19,661 nt of DNA, taken from positions 1-19,661 of the forward strand of contig JAUUSE010000033.1 of the NCBI GenBank assembly GCA_030842085.1, given 5' to 3'. Every line of letters starts with the position of its first letter. The stretch's first letter is position 1. This DNA is from Timburyella sp030842085. Lineage in GTDB: Bacteria; Bacillota; Clostridia; Oscillospirales; Acutalibacteraceae. The notes below the pieces were generated by a model. The model was not told the DNA's origin and ran no database searches. It saw only the letters and a list, made by a program, of their open reading frames with translations. Shown here piece by piece: positions 7,979-15,420 of the stretch. The translations under genes were made by a program, and so were the position numbers.

Positions 7979-10159
7979 TTACTTATTAAATCTGCCGCCC
8001 TGATGTCGTGGACCGGAAGAACGTCTGCGCGGAGCCGATGAAACATCATTCTCCGGTACGGCGCCTTCAACCTCAATAAGCGCATCGCGACGAGAAAGAT
8101 TTAATCTTCCCTGGTCGTCTATCTCGGTTACTTTTACAATCACCTCGTCGCCCTCGTGAACAACGTCTTCTACCTTTTCGGTACGCTTTGTGTCAAGCTG
8201 GCTGATGTGCACAAGTCCCTCTTTACCCGGTGCAATTTCAACAAACGCGCCAAACGACATAAGCCTTGTAACGCGGCCTTTATAAATTGCGCCTATCTCC
8301 GGGTCCTTGGCAATGGTTTCAACTATCTGCAGCGCGCGCTTTGCGTCCTCGGCATCCATAGCGGAGATATATACCATTCCGTCCTCTTCAACGTCAATCT
8401 TGCAGTTGCAGTCGGCGCATATTTTCTGAATAACCTTACCGCCGGAGCCGATAACCTCGCGTATCTTGTCAACATCTATCTTGGTGCTCAGCATCTTCGG
8501 AGCATACTTAGAAAGCTCCTTACGCGGCTCAGGTATCGCCTTGAGCATAATCTCGTCAAGTATATATATACGCGCTTTATAAGTCTTATCCAGCGCTTCC
8601 TTTATAATCTCCGGCGTAAGTCCGTTGATTTTAAGGTCCATTTGAATAGCGGTAATGCCCTTGTGCGTGCCGGCAACCTTAAAGTCCATATCGCCGAAGA
8701 AGTCCTCAAGACCCTGAATATCAACCATTGTGATAAAGCGGTCACCTTCTGTTATAAGACCGCATGATATACCAGCAACCGGAGCCTTTATCGGCACGCC
8801 GGCGTCCATAAGCGCGAGAGTAGAGCCGCAAACGGAGGCCTGTGAAGTAGAGCCGTTTGAAGAAAGCACTTCAGATACCAAACGCATTGCGTACGGGAAC
8901 TCCTCAGTATCTGGAATAACCGGAAGAAGTGCCCTTTCGGCAAGCGCGCCGTGACCTATCTCGCGGCGGCCGGGGCCCCTGCTGGGCTTTGTCTCGCCTA
9001 CAGAGTATGACGGGAAGTTGTAGTGATGCATATATCTCTTTGTTTCTTCTTCATCTATGCCGTCTAAAATCTGTGCATCTCTTATCTGGCCAAGTGTGAC
9101 AGTGGTGAGCACCTGCGTCTGTCCTCTTGTAAACAGACCCGTGCCGTGTACTCTCGGCAGAAGCGAAACCTCGGCAGCCAGCGGACGAATTTCATCCATG
9201 CCCCTGCCGTCTACGCGCTTGCCTTCATCCAGCAGCCAGCGGCGTACAATGAACTTCTGAAGCTTGTACATGCACTCGTCAATCTCTGCTTCACGCTCAG
9301 GATATTCCTCATCAAATTTTTCGTGTACATCTGTGTAAATCGGAGCCAGGCGTTCTTCTCTTATGCGCTTGTCGTCAGTATCCAGCGCAAACTTTACCCT
9401 CTCTTCCGCAAAGGCCTTAACAGCCTCGAACATATCATGGTCAACATCCTGTGATTCAAAGGGTATAACCGGCTTGCCGACTTCCGCCTTAATTTCGTTT
9501 ATAAACTCAACAAGACGCTGATTTTCACGGTGTCCTGCCATTATGCCGTCAAGCATTACTTCATTGGATACCTCTTTGGCTCCAGCCTCTATCATTGCAA
9601 CCAAGTCGCAGGTAGACGCAACCGTTACATGCATCTCTGACTTTTCTTCCTGCTCGGCGGTGGGGTTTATGATATACTCGCCGTCAATATACCCCACTAT
9701 TACACCGGCTATAGGACCGTTAAATGGTATACCGGAGATTGATATTGCAGTAGAAGCGCCTATCATGGCGGCAAACTCCGGCGAGCAGTCCGGGTCGGTG
9801 GACATTACTGTGCAGACGACAGAGACGTCGTTGCGCATATCTTTCGGGAAAAGAGGACGCAGCGGGCGGTCGATAAGACGTGAAGCGAGTATCGCCTTTT
9901 CGCTGGGACGTCCCTCACGGCGCATAAACGAGCCGGGGATTTTACCCACTGAATAAAGCTTTTCCTCAAAATCAACGGAAAGCGGGAAGAAGTCGACACC
10001 CTCTCTCGGCTTTTCCGACATTGTAGCAGTGCACAGCACCGCAGTCTCTCCATACCTTACAAGGCAAGAGCCGGTAGCCAGCTGAGCCAGCTTGCCTACC
10101 TCTATCACCAGCTTGCGGCCGGCAACTTCAGTTTCAAAAGTCCTGTAGTTTTCAAACAT
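7979..10159 (-). CDS. pnp: Polyribonucleotide nucleotidyltransferase (PNPase)
   Basis: PNPase degrades RNA phosphorolytically 3' to 5' as a ring-shaped trimer and can add 3' tails. The 726-residue product shows the complete architecture: first RNase PH domain (from MFENYRTFETEVAGRKL), the alpha-helical linker, the second, catalytic RNase PH domain (HYNFPSYSVGETKPSRGPGRREIGH region, then GSTSQASVCGSTLALMDAGVP), a KH domain with GSGGK in the GxxG loop, an S1 domain (about 622-691, SFGAFVEIAPGKEGLVHIS), and a basic Arg/Gly-rich tail. The start follows AGGAGG by 8 bases. It lies downstream of rpsO, an order conserved from E. coli to Bacillus, but a strong terminator and a structured leader separate the two here. 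Confidence 0.99.
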   Translation of the reverse strand: MFENYRTFETEVAGRKLVIEVGKLAQLATGSCLVRYGETAVLCTATMSEKPREGVDFFPLSVDFEEKLYSVGKIPGSFMRREGRPSEKAILASRLIDRPLRPLFPKDMRNDVSVVCTVMSTDPDCSPEFAAMIGASTAISISGIPFNGPIAGVIVGYIDGEYIINPTAEQEEKSEMHVTVASTCDLVAMIEAGAKEVSNEVMLDGIMAGHRENQRLVEFINEIKAEVGKPVIPFESQDVDHDMFEAVKAFAEERVKFALDTDDKRIREERLAPIYTDVHEKFDEEYPEREAEIDECMYKLQKFIVRRWLLDEGKRVDGRGMDEIRPLAAEVSLLPRVHGTGLFTRGQTQVLTTVTLGQIRDAQILDGIDEEETKRYMHHYNFPSYSVGETKPSRGPGRREIGHGALAERALLPVIPDTEEFPYAMRLVSEVLSSNGSTSQASVCGSTLALMDAGVPIKAPVAGISCGLITEGDRFITMVDIQGLEDFFGDMDFKVAGTHKGITAIQMDLKINGLTPEIIKEALDKTYKARIYILDEIMLKAIPEPRKELSKYAPKMLSTKIDVDKIREVIGSGGKVIQKICADCNCKIDVEEDGMVYISAMDAEDAKRALQIVETIAKDPEIGAIYKGRVTRLMSFGAFVEIAPGKEGLVHISQLDTKRTEKVEDVVHEGDEVIVKVTEIDDQGRLNLSRRDALIEVEGAVPENDVSSAPRRRSSGPRHQGGRFNK

Positions 10160-10187
10160 TTACTAAACCTCCTATTTTTAAAGAGCC

Positions 10188-10251
10188 TGCGGTTTAGCAA
10201 TAAAAACACAGCCCGACGCATCGGACGGCCTTTTCACTGCTAAAAGCCGCA
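10188..10251 (-). promoter_or_regulatory. Structured pnp leader (possible autoregulatory stem-loop)
   Basis: On the minus strand TGCGGC-TTTTAGCA (10251-10238) pairs with TGCTAAA-CCGCA (10199-10188), giving about 12 bp with a small bulge. Inside it sits GTCCGA/TCGGGC closing a TGCG tetraloop (10226-10211). The element ends just upstream of the AGGAGG of pnp. E. coli pnp is autocontrolled through a leader stem-loop cut by RNase III; this resembles that in position only, and shared mechanism is inference. Confidence 0.6.
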
Positions 10252-10380
10252 TTCTCTAATATTAACTATTAACAAATTTTAAGCAGCCTTTATGCCTATC
10301 TGCCTGCGCCGATAGTCGTCGCCTCCACAAAGCGAAAGAGATGTTTTATGCACCCTATCAACGGCTGATAAGCAAAAGCA

Positions 10381-10406
10381 AGGCAGGCCGCTAAAACGGC
10401 CTGCCT
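10381..10406 (-). terminator. Terminator or attenuator between rpsO and pnp
   Basis: AGGCAGGCCG (10381-10390) and CGGCCTGCCT (10397-10406) form a 10-bp GC-rich stem with a 6-nt loop. On the minus strand it is followed by TTGCTTTTGC. It lies 6 bases beyond the rpsO stop. Placement matches the terminator between rpsO and pnp known in E. coli, so pnp may depend on read-through. I saw no strong promoter in 10252-10380. Confidence 0.88.
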
Positions 10407-10411
10407 AAATG

Positions 10412-10675
10412 TTACTTACGTAAGCCAAGCTTGTCGATAATGGCACGATATCTCTCAATATCGTTCTTTTGAAGATACATAAGAAGATTACGTCTGTGAC
10501 CGACCATTTTAAGCAGGCCGCGGCGTGAATGATTATCTTTCTTATGAATTTTGAGATGCTCGGTAAGGTCGTTTATACGCTTTGTGAGCAGCGCAATCTG
10601 AACCTCAGGCGAGCCTGTATCTCCATCATGAAGCTTATACTGCTCAATAAGAGCCGTCTTTTCTTCTCTTTGCAT
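10412..10675 (-). CDS. rpsO: 30S ribosomal protein uS15
   Basis: uS15 is a primary 16S rRNA-binding protein that organises the platform of the small subunit. The 87-residue product is full length and shows the family core: HDGDTGSPEVQIALLTKRI near the N-terminus, then HKKDNHSRRGLLKMVGHRRNLLMYL with the rRNA-contacting His/Asp/Ser residues, ending KLGLRK. An AAAGGA site lies about 9 bases before the ATG. It heads the rpsO-pnp block with its own strong promoter at 10782-10810 and a leader of about 100 bases that folds, and a terminator follows at once. Confidence 0.98.
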   Translation of the reverse strand: MQREEKTALIEQYKLHDGDTGSPEVQIALLTKRINDLTEHLKIHKKDNHSRRGLLKMVGHRRNLLMYLQKNDIERYRAIIDKLGLRK

Positions 10676-10701
10676 TATAATCTATCCTTTCTTTATTATT
10701 T

Positions 10702-10759
10702 GCCTAAAAACCAGGCTTTGGGTAAAAAGGATTTCCTTAAAAAGGCATGCGCCCAAAGC
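10702..10759 (-). promoter_or_regulatory. Folded rpsO leader, possible S15 autoregulatory element
   Basis: On the minus strand GCTTTGGG (10759-10752) pairs with CCCAAAGC (10722-10715) over 8 bp, enclosing a smaller AAGG/CCTT hairpin. GCCT (10716-10713) can pair with AGGC (10705-10702) just before the ribosome site, competing for two bases of the first stem. S15 represses its own mRNA through several unrelated leader structures in different bacteria, so a leader target is expected; that this fold is one is inference. Confidence 0.5.
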
Positions 10760-10781
10760 ATAGTAATAGGTTAGCTGATAT

Positions 10782-10810
10782 ATTTTAGCACAAACTAAGC
10801 CGTTTGTAAA
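10782..10810 (-). promoter_or_regulatory. rpsO promoter
   Basis: On the minus strand TTTACA (10810-10805), a 17-base spacer and TAAAAT (10787-10782), the latter preceded by TGC as an extended -10. Transcription would start near 10775. This is one of the best promoter matches in the window. The 128 bases to its right (10811-10938) hold nothing I recognise. Confidence 0.75.
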
Positions 10811-10938
10811 GCGGCTGTAAGGCTTTTTTATAAAAATCCGCTTTAAAGGCAGATTATTTAGTGCTGTTATTTCTCCTAATAAAAATTTGCACTATATCTT
10901 TGCGAATATTCTTATACAATGAAAAACGGGAGCGACTT

Positions 10939-10968
10939 TTGAATTTGGCTATCAACGCTGTATATAAT
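10939..10968 (+). promoter_or_regulatory. Candidate distal promoter for the membrane protein gene
   Basis: TTGAAT (10939-10944), an 18-base spacer and a perfect TATAAT (10963-10968). A transcript starting near 10975 would immediately meet the hairpin at 10991-11031 and otherwise run 220 bases to the GTG at 11198. Confidence 0.5.
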
Positions 10969-10990
10969 AAAAATTGAAATGTAAATTAGT

Positions 10991-11031
10991 CGGCTCAAAA
11001 GCGTGATTAGGGCTTTGAGGCCGGTGTTTTT
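10991..11031 (+). terminator. Possible attenuator hairpin with T tract
   Basis: The CGGCTCAAAAGC arm (10991-11002) pairs with GCTTTGAGGCCG (11012-11023) over 11 bp with two single-base bulges. GTGTTTTTG follows (11025-11031). The arrangement is terminator-like but only some 16-55 bases after the predicted start of the distal promoter, so it would release a very short RNA or act as an attenuator. Confidence 0.45.
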
Positions 11032-11074
11032 GAATACCGCAAATGCATAATTAAATTAAAGATACTTTTACGAG

Positions 11075-11096
11075 AAGTTAACAGATTTGTTAACTT
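11075..11096. promoter_or_regulatory. Operator-like inverted repeat
   Basis: AAGTTAACA (11075-11083) and TGTTAACTT (11088-11096) form a perfect 9-bp inverted repeat with a 4-base centre. It lies 13 bases upstream of the -35 box at 11110, where a dimeric regulator could act. No regulator gene is adjacent, and the protein that binds it is unknown. Confidence 0.5.
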
Positions 11097-11109
11097 ATTG
11101 AATTTTATA

Positions 11110-11138
11110 TTGCACTGTTTAATTAGATATATTAAACT
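11110..11138 (+). promoter_or_regulatory. Candidate proximal promoter for the membrane protein gene
   Basis: TTGCAC (11110-11115), a 17-base spacer and TAAACT (11133-11138), directly downstream of the 9+9 inverted repeat. Transcription would begin near 11145, 50 bases before the GGGGGA ribosome site. Confidence 0.5.
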
Positions 11139-11197
11139 AAAAGCATAGCAAGATTAACATAATGCTTTTATGTAACATAAATTTGGGGGAATACGCT

Positions 11198-11971
11198 GTG
11201 AAAATGAGAAAGACTGCGGCTGCATTAATTTTATTCGCAATAATTGCGGTCATGTCGGTGCTTTCTGCCTCGGCGGATTCCTTTTCCGGCGAAAATGTCA
11301 AGCTGACGCTGCCGGATGAATTTGTGCAGCTTACAACGAAAAATCTATCATCTCATACCGATTTGCTGCGCCAGCTGGGTTATAGTGAAAGCTCTTTTAA
11401 GGAAGAGCTTAATTCCGACGGCATGGTGATGTTTGCGGTGAACAGCGACGCGTCAAGGCAGATTAATCTTAAAATAACGCAGTCGTCGCTCTCAGAAAGG
11501 ATTGTAAGCCTTAACGAGCAGACTGACGAGAGAATAGAAGAGATATCATCAAGCCTTGAGCAGGGCATAAACGAGCAGGGATATTCAACGGTTCTCAGCC
11601 GTTCGAGATTAGAAAACAACGGCGTAATATTTATAAATCTTACAGTGAAAGTTGTGAACGGAGAAAAAGAGTTCTGTTATGTCCAATATTATACTATTTT
11701 AAACGGGCTTAATTATTCGCTTGTGTATTACAACAATTCGCCGGAACTTTCACAGCAGGAGCTTGACGAATGCGGTGCGATGTTTCAATCTTTGCAGATA
11801 AAAAATACGCATTCGGAAAGAAGCGGGTATATGGAGGCCATACAGATAATAATAGCCGTAGTTGCAGTCGCCGCCTTTACAGCGCTGGTGGTTTGGATAA
11901 TTGTGTCGCTTGTGAAGGATTATAAAAGGCAAAGGCGGGAAAATTCCATACAAAAGCTCGGTCGGAAATAA
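11198..11971 (+). CDS. Secreted, C-terminally membrane-anchored protein of unknown function
   Basis: I do not recognise this 257-residue protein. It starts with a clear signal peptide (basic KMRK, hydrophobic residues 6-22, likely cleavage after ASA at 24-26), has a polar extracytoplasmic domain of about 185 residues, then one membrane segment (about 215-238) and a basic tail (KDYKRQRRENS), so it should be a type I membrane protein. The domain pattern FSGENVKLTLPDEF near the mature N-terminus and the later YYTILNGLNYSLVYYN strands recall small alpha/beta PsbP/DcrB-like domains, a weak structural guess. The start GTG 11198 is preceded by GGGGGA at 8 bases; ATG 11204 is a close alternative. An inverted repeat upstream suggests regulation. 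The acetyltransferase follows after 118 bases without a visible terminator, so co-transcription is possible. Confidence 0.8.
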   Translation: MKMRKTAAALILFAIIAVMSVLSASADSFSGENVKLTLPDEFVQLTTKNLSSHTDLLRQLGYSESSFKEELNSDGMVMFAVNSDASRQINLKITQSSLSERIVSLNEQTDERIEEISSSLEQGINEQGYSTVLSRSRLENNGVIFINLTVKVVNGEKEFCYVQYYTILNGLNYSLVYYNNSPELSQQELDECGAMFQSLQIKNTHSERSGYMEAIQIIIAVVAVAAFTALVVWIIVSLVKDYKRQRRENSIQKLGRK

Positions 11972-12089
11972 CATCAGCGGGTCGGCTTATGGCTAAATAT
12001 TTGCGCATGATTATCGGCGCTGCATCCGCTGCATGGCGTAGACTGTCAGCAGCTGATAAAATTACGTATAAAAACGAGGTAAGCGGAGA

Positions 12090-12752
12090 ATGAAGAGCAT
12101 ACCAAATCCGGATGAAATTTTTCCTAATGAATATAAAACATCCTGTTTTATAAAAAATGTAATTAAAGCGCCCAATATTATAGTTGGAGATTATACATAT
12201 TACGACGACAATAACGCCCCAACTGATTTTGAGAAGAATAACATCCTGTTTAATTACCCGGAGTTTGGAGACAGGCTTATTATAGGAAAATTTTGTGCAA
12301 TAGCTTCCGGCACGACATTTATTATGGGGCCGGCAAATCATCGCATTAGCAGTGTTACAACCTACCCGTTTAATGTGTTTGGCGGAGCGTGGGAAGAGAA
12401 TACACCCGACCATCTTTCACAGCTCCCGTTTAAGGGAGATATTGTAATTGGCAATGATGTATGGATTGGCCGGGAAAGCGTAATTATGCCGGGCGTAAAA
12501 ATTGGCGACGGCGCTATTATAGGGGCATATTCAGTAGTTGCTAAAGATATTCCTCCGTATACTGTAGCCGGAGGAAATCCTGCCAAAGTTATAAAGAAGC
12601 GGTTTGATGATGAACTGACAGATGTTTTGCTAAAGCTTAAATGGTGGGACTTTGAGGCGGAAAAGCTTGTGGACTTTTTGCCTTTATTATGCGATCCCGA
12701 TTTAGAAAAGGTAAAGGAAATATTAAAAGAAGAGCTCTCAAAAAGGCCGTGA
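12090..12752 (+). CDS. Vat/CatB-type hexapeptide-repeat O-acetyltransferase
   Basis: A 220-residue left-handed beta-helix acetyltransferase of the xenobiotic (Vat streptogramin A / CatB chloramphenicol) group, which form trimers and move acetyl from acetyl-CoA to a hydroxyl. The overall pattern is strikingly Vat-like: N-terminal PNP..FP, VGDYTYYD (32-39), LIIGKFCAIASGT (63-75), the ANHR motif with His84 aligned to the catalytic histidine, TTYPFNVFG (90-98), IIGNDVWIG-type repeats (about 118-127), VIMPGVKIGDGAIIGAYSVV (131-150), AGGNPAKVIKKRF (160-172) and a C-terminal KWWDF helix. An AGG lies about 10 bases before the ATG. Whether it gives antibiotic resistance is not known: many chromosomal relatives have no demonstrated drug substrate. 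A terminator follows at 12869-12915. Confidence 0.9.
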   Translation: MKSIPNPDEIFPNEYKTSCFIKNVIKAPNIIVGDYTYYDDNNAPTDFEKNNILFNYPEFGDRLIIGKFCAIASGTTFIMGPANHRISSVTTYPFNVFGGAWEENTPDHLSQLPFKGDIVIGNDVWIGRESVIMPGVKIGDGAIIGAYSVVAKDIPPYTVAGGNPAKVIKKRFDDELTDVLLKLKWWDFEAEKLVDFLPLLCDPDLEKVKEILKEELSKRP

Positions 12753-12767
12753 TGTGCGGTGACACAA

Positions 12768-12801
12768 TGCTGCGGCAATATTCTGCGGAAGCGCCGCAGC
12801 A
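12768..12801. repeat. GC-rich inverted repeat after the acetyltransferase gene
   Basis: TGCTGCGGC (12768-12776) and GCCGCAGCA (12793-12801) form a perfect 9-bp stem 16 bases beyond the stop. No T run follows, so it is more likely a 3' mRNA-stabilising hairpin than the terminator, which I place at 12869. Confidence 0.5.
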
Positions 12802-12868
12802 GATATAGAAATATGATGAATACTTATAAGCCTTGAAATTTTAATTATTTAAATTAAAAATAATATTA

Positions 12869-12915
12869 CGTCTGTTTAAAAACATTGTTTTTCTAAGCAG
12901 GCGTATTTTTGTTTT
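12869..12915 (+). terminator. Terminator of the acetyltransferase transcript
   Basis: CGTCTGTTTA (12869-12878) pairs with TAAGCAGGCG (12894-12903) over 10 bp including two G-U pairs, and continues inward through AAAAAC/GTTTTT. TATTTTTGTTTT follows. It reads on the plus strand. Confidence 0.75.
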
Positions 12916-12958
12916 AGTATAAAAACTGAAGCTGACTTTGATGGAAATGCATATCAAA

Positions 12959-12988
12959 TTGTACGCCCAGCGCATTATTATGCATAAT
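12959..12988 (+). promoter_or_regulatory. Candidate promoter for the nucleotidyltransferase fusion gene
   Basis: TTGTAC (12959-12964), 18 bases, then CATAAT (12983-12988). The -10 lies in a 12-base palindrome ATTATGCATAAT (12977-12988) that could also bind a regulator. The leader to 13093 would be about 98 bases. Confidence 0.4.
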
Positions 12989-13092
12989 ATTTAGAGATAA
13001 AAACAGTTTTTTGAGTTTAACATGTTTATATTACTGCCTTTTGAAACATACTAACAAAGAGAAAATTTATGTTTTTGAGGGGGAAAACATTA

Positions 13093-15420
13093 ATGAAGGC
13101 AGTAATTATGGCAGGCGGAGAAGGCAGCCGGCTGCGCCCGCTTACCTGCGATATACCAAAGCCTATGGTTCGTCTCTGCGGCAAGCCCGCTATTTGCTAT
13201 ATTTTAGATTTGCTGTCCCGCCACTCAGTAACTGAGGCGGCAGTGACGGTGCGTTATCTTGCCGGAGATATTATCTCATATTTCGAGCAGGGTGAGTATA
13301 ACGGCATACATCTGGAGTTTTTCGAAGAAACCTGCCCGTTAGGCACCGCCGGCAGCGTAAAAAACGCGGTAAATCCGGACGATGGAGCATTTATTGTAAT
13401 AAGCGGCGACGCGCTTTGCGATATAGATTTAACAGCCGCCCTGCTTCAGCATAAACAGACGGGCGCCGACGCTACCATAGTGGTCACACGCGTAGCCGAC
13501 CCGAGAGAATACGGCCTTGTAAGCTTTGACGCAGACATGACGGTAACGGGATTTATAGAGAAGCCGGGCTGGACTCAGGTTTCCACCGACGCCGCCAATA
13601 CCGGGATATATATAATAAATTCCGATATAATGGACATGGTGCCTAAAGACAAAGAATATGACTTTGCCAAGGACTTATTTGTGGACATGCTGCGCAGCGG
13701 CAAAAAGATATGCGCATATGAAACAAGCGGCTATTGGTGCGACATAGGCGATTTAAGCACATATCTTTCCTGCCAGCAGGATTTGCTTTCGGGCAAAGTG
13801 GGCGGAGCGCTGCCGCAAACCGAGAGAACCGACATGAGCGCCGGCGGCGTTTTTTTAAAATCCGATATGCCCTCAGGCGATTTTAGACTTATTCCCCCTG
13901 TGTATATAGGCAGAGATGTAAAAATAGGCACCGGCTCAACAATAGGACCCGGAGCCATTTTATGCGATGGAGTGTCGGTAGGCTCGTTTGCGAGAGTAAG
14001 GTCGTCGTGCGTGCTGAGCGACGCGTATATCGGCGACAGCGCGCATCTCACCGGCAGCGTCGTATGCGCCGGCGCATCGGTTAAAAGCGGCGCATCGCTC
14101 TTTGAGGGCTCGGCGGTGGGAGCCGGGAGCATAATAGGCTCAGGTGCTCAGGTACTGCAAAATGTTAAAATTTGGCCGTCAAAGCATGTGGCCGACGGCA
14201 CAAGAGTAAGTAAAAATCTGCGCCACGGCGACGCGCGACCCGACCTTTTTGACGACGACGGAATAAGCGGTGAGGCAGGCGTGGAGATTACTCCGGAGTT
14301 TTGCGCGCGTTTGGGCGCGGCGGTAGCGTCGCTGAAATGCGGACGGCGTATAGGGGTCGCATGCGGCGGCGGACGCGCTGCCTCTGCCTTTAAGTCTGCT
14401 TTTACCGCGGGAGTACTCTCCTCCGGTGCCCAGGTTTGGGACTTTGGGGAAATAACCGAGGCGCAGGCCTCGTTTTCGGCCGCCTTTTGCGGTCTGGAAA
14501 TGACTGTTTACATTTCCGGCGGCGCAATTTGCAGCATAAAGCTGCTGGGCGAGGGCGGACTTCCGGCCATACGTCCGGTTGAACGCGAGCTTGAGGGACG
14601 GCTGCAGCGTGAGGAATATACAAGATGCAGCTGGAACTCTTACAGGGAAGTTTCCGACATGACCGGCATAAGCCTTTTATACCAGCAGGAATTATACAGA
14701 TGCGCGCCGAGAGGATTAAGCGGGATGTCTGCACGGCCAAAGTGCAAGCTGAAGCAGGGTGCAAGGCTGTTCGAGGATACGCTGTCGAAGCTCGGCTGCG
14801 ATATAGGAAGCGGCATGATTATGGAGCTTTCTGAAAGCGGCACCGCGCTTGCCATACACGACGGGGAGGCGGGAACCCTTAACTCTGACAGAGTGCTGGC
14901 CATTTGCTGCCTCATTGACATTGAAGACGGGTACGACCTTGTGCTTCCCTACGACGCGCCGCAGGCCGCTGAGGCCATAGCCCAAAAATACGGCAAAACG
15001 GTAAAACGCTACCTGCTTTGTCCGGCCGATACATCGGACAGAGAGATACGCCAGGAGGCAAAGGTGCGGTTTTGGATGAGAGACGGCATTATGGCGGCTA
15101 TAAAGATACTTGACTATATGAAAAAAACAGGACGCAGCCTGAGCGAGATAGATGCTATGCTTCCGCAGTTCAGCACCATTACCCACACCATTGAAATAGA
15201 TGAAAAGCCGTCTCAGCTGCTTTCCGGATTTAAATCCGACGTAAAAATGCCGCATGAAGGAGTTATGCTCAGCCGTAAGAGCGGCAGCATAATGCTAAAG
15301 CCCAGCAAGAGGGGCAATATTATTAAAATTATCACTGAATCGGTAAACACCGAAACTGCCGAAGAGCTTTATGCTGAGATAAAGGACAGCATAAGAGGCA
15401 GGGAAGTATCAGAAAAATAA
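13093..15420 (+). CDS. Sugar-1-phosphate nucleotidyltransferase fused to a degenerate phosphohexomutase domain
   Basis: A 775-residue fusion. Residues 1-235 are a nucleotidyltransferase (MKAVIMAGGEGSRLRPLT, PKPM at 32-35, metal-binding GDALCD at 105-110, EKP at 156-158, YWCDIGD at 214-220) that should make an NDP-sugar, by resemblance GDP-mannose, from sugar phosphate and NTP. Residues about 270-365 are hexapeptide beta-helix repeats. Residues about 386-775 follow the phosphomannomutase fold, ending KIITES-VNTETAEEL, but all four active-site loops are altered: the SASHNP-type serine loop reads ISGGAICSIK (474-483), the DxDxDR metal loop reads SESGTA (580-585), the GEQSGH sugar loop is missing before DGIMAA (664-669), and RPSGTEP reads KPSKRGN (736-742). 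The mutase half should be inactive and may be regulatory. Start 13093 follows GAGGGGG at 9 bases and gives the family's MKAVIMAGG; an upstream in-frame codon at 13069 would add only 8 residues. Confidence 0.9.
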   Translation: MKAVIMAGGEGSRLRPLTCDIPKPMVRLCGKPAICYILDLLSRHSVTEAAVTVRYLAGDIISYFEQGEYNGIHLEFFEETCPLGTAGSVKNAVNPDDGAFIVISGDALCDIDLTAALLQHKQTGADATIVVTRVADPREYGLVSFDADMTVTGFIEKPGWTQVSTDAANTGIYIINSDIMDMVPKDKEYDFAKDLFVDMLRSGKKICAYETSGYWCDIGDLSTYLSCQQDLLSGKVGGALPQTERTDMSAGGVFLKSDMPSGDFRLIPPVYIGRDVKIGTGSTIGPGAILCDGVSVGSFARVRSSCVLSDAYIGDSAHLTGSVVCAGASVKSGASLFEGSAVGAGSIIGSGAQVLQNVKIWPSKHVADGTRVSKNLRHGDARPDLFDDDGISGEAGVEITPEFCARLGAAVASLKCGRRIGVACGGGRAASAFKSAFTAGVLSSGAQVWDFGEITEAQASFSAAFCGLEMTVYISGGAICSIKLLGEGGLPAIRPVERELEGRLQREEYTRCSWNSYREVSDMTGISLLYQQELYRCAPRGLSGMSARPKCKLKQGARLFEDTLSKLGCDIGSGMIMELSESGTALAIHDGEAGTLNSDRVLAICCLIDIEDGYDLVLPYDAPQAAEAIAQKYGKTVKRYLLCPADTSDREIRQEAKVRFWMRDGIMAAIKILDYMKKTGRSLSEIDAMLPQFSTITHTIEIDEKPSQLLSGFKSDVKMPHEGVMLSRKSGSIMLKPSKRGNIIKIITESVNTETAEELYAEIKDSIRGREVSEK

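Noticed and set aside
8156..8767. A 203-codon open frame antisense to pnp
   Set aside because: It sits opposite the conserved pnp KH/S1 region and reads as an unstructured mirror of it, with no start signals.
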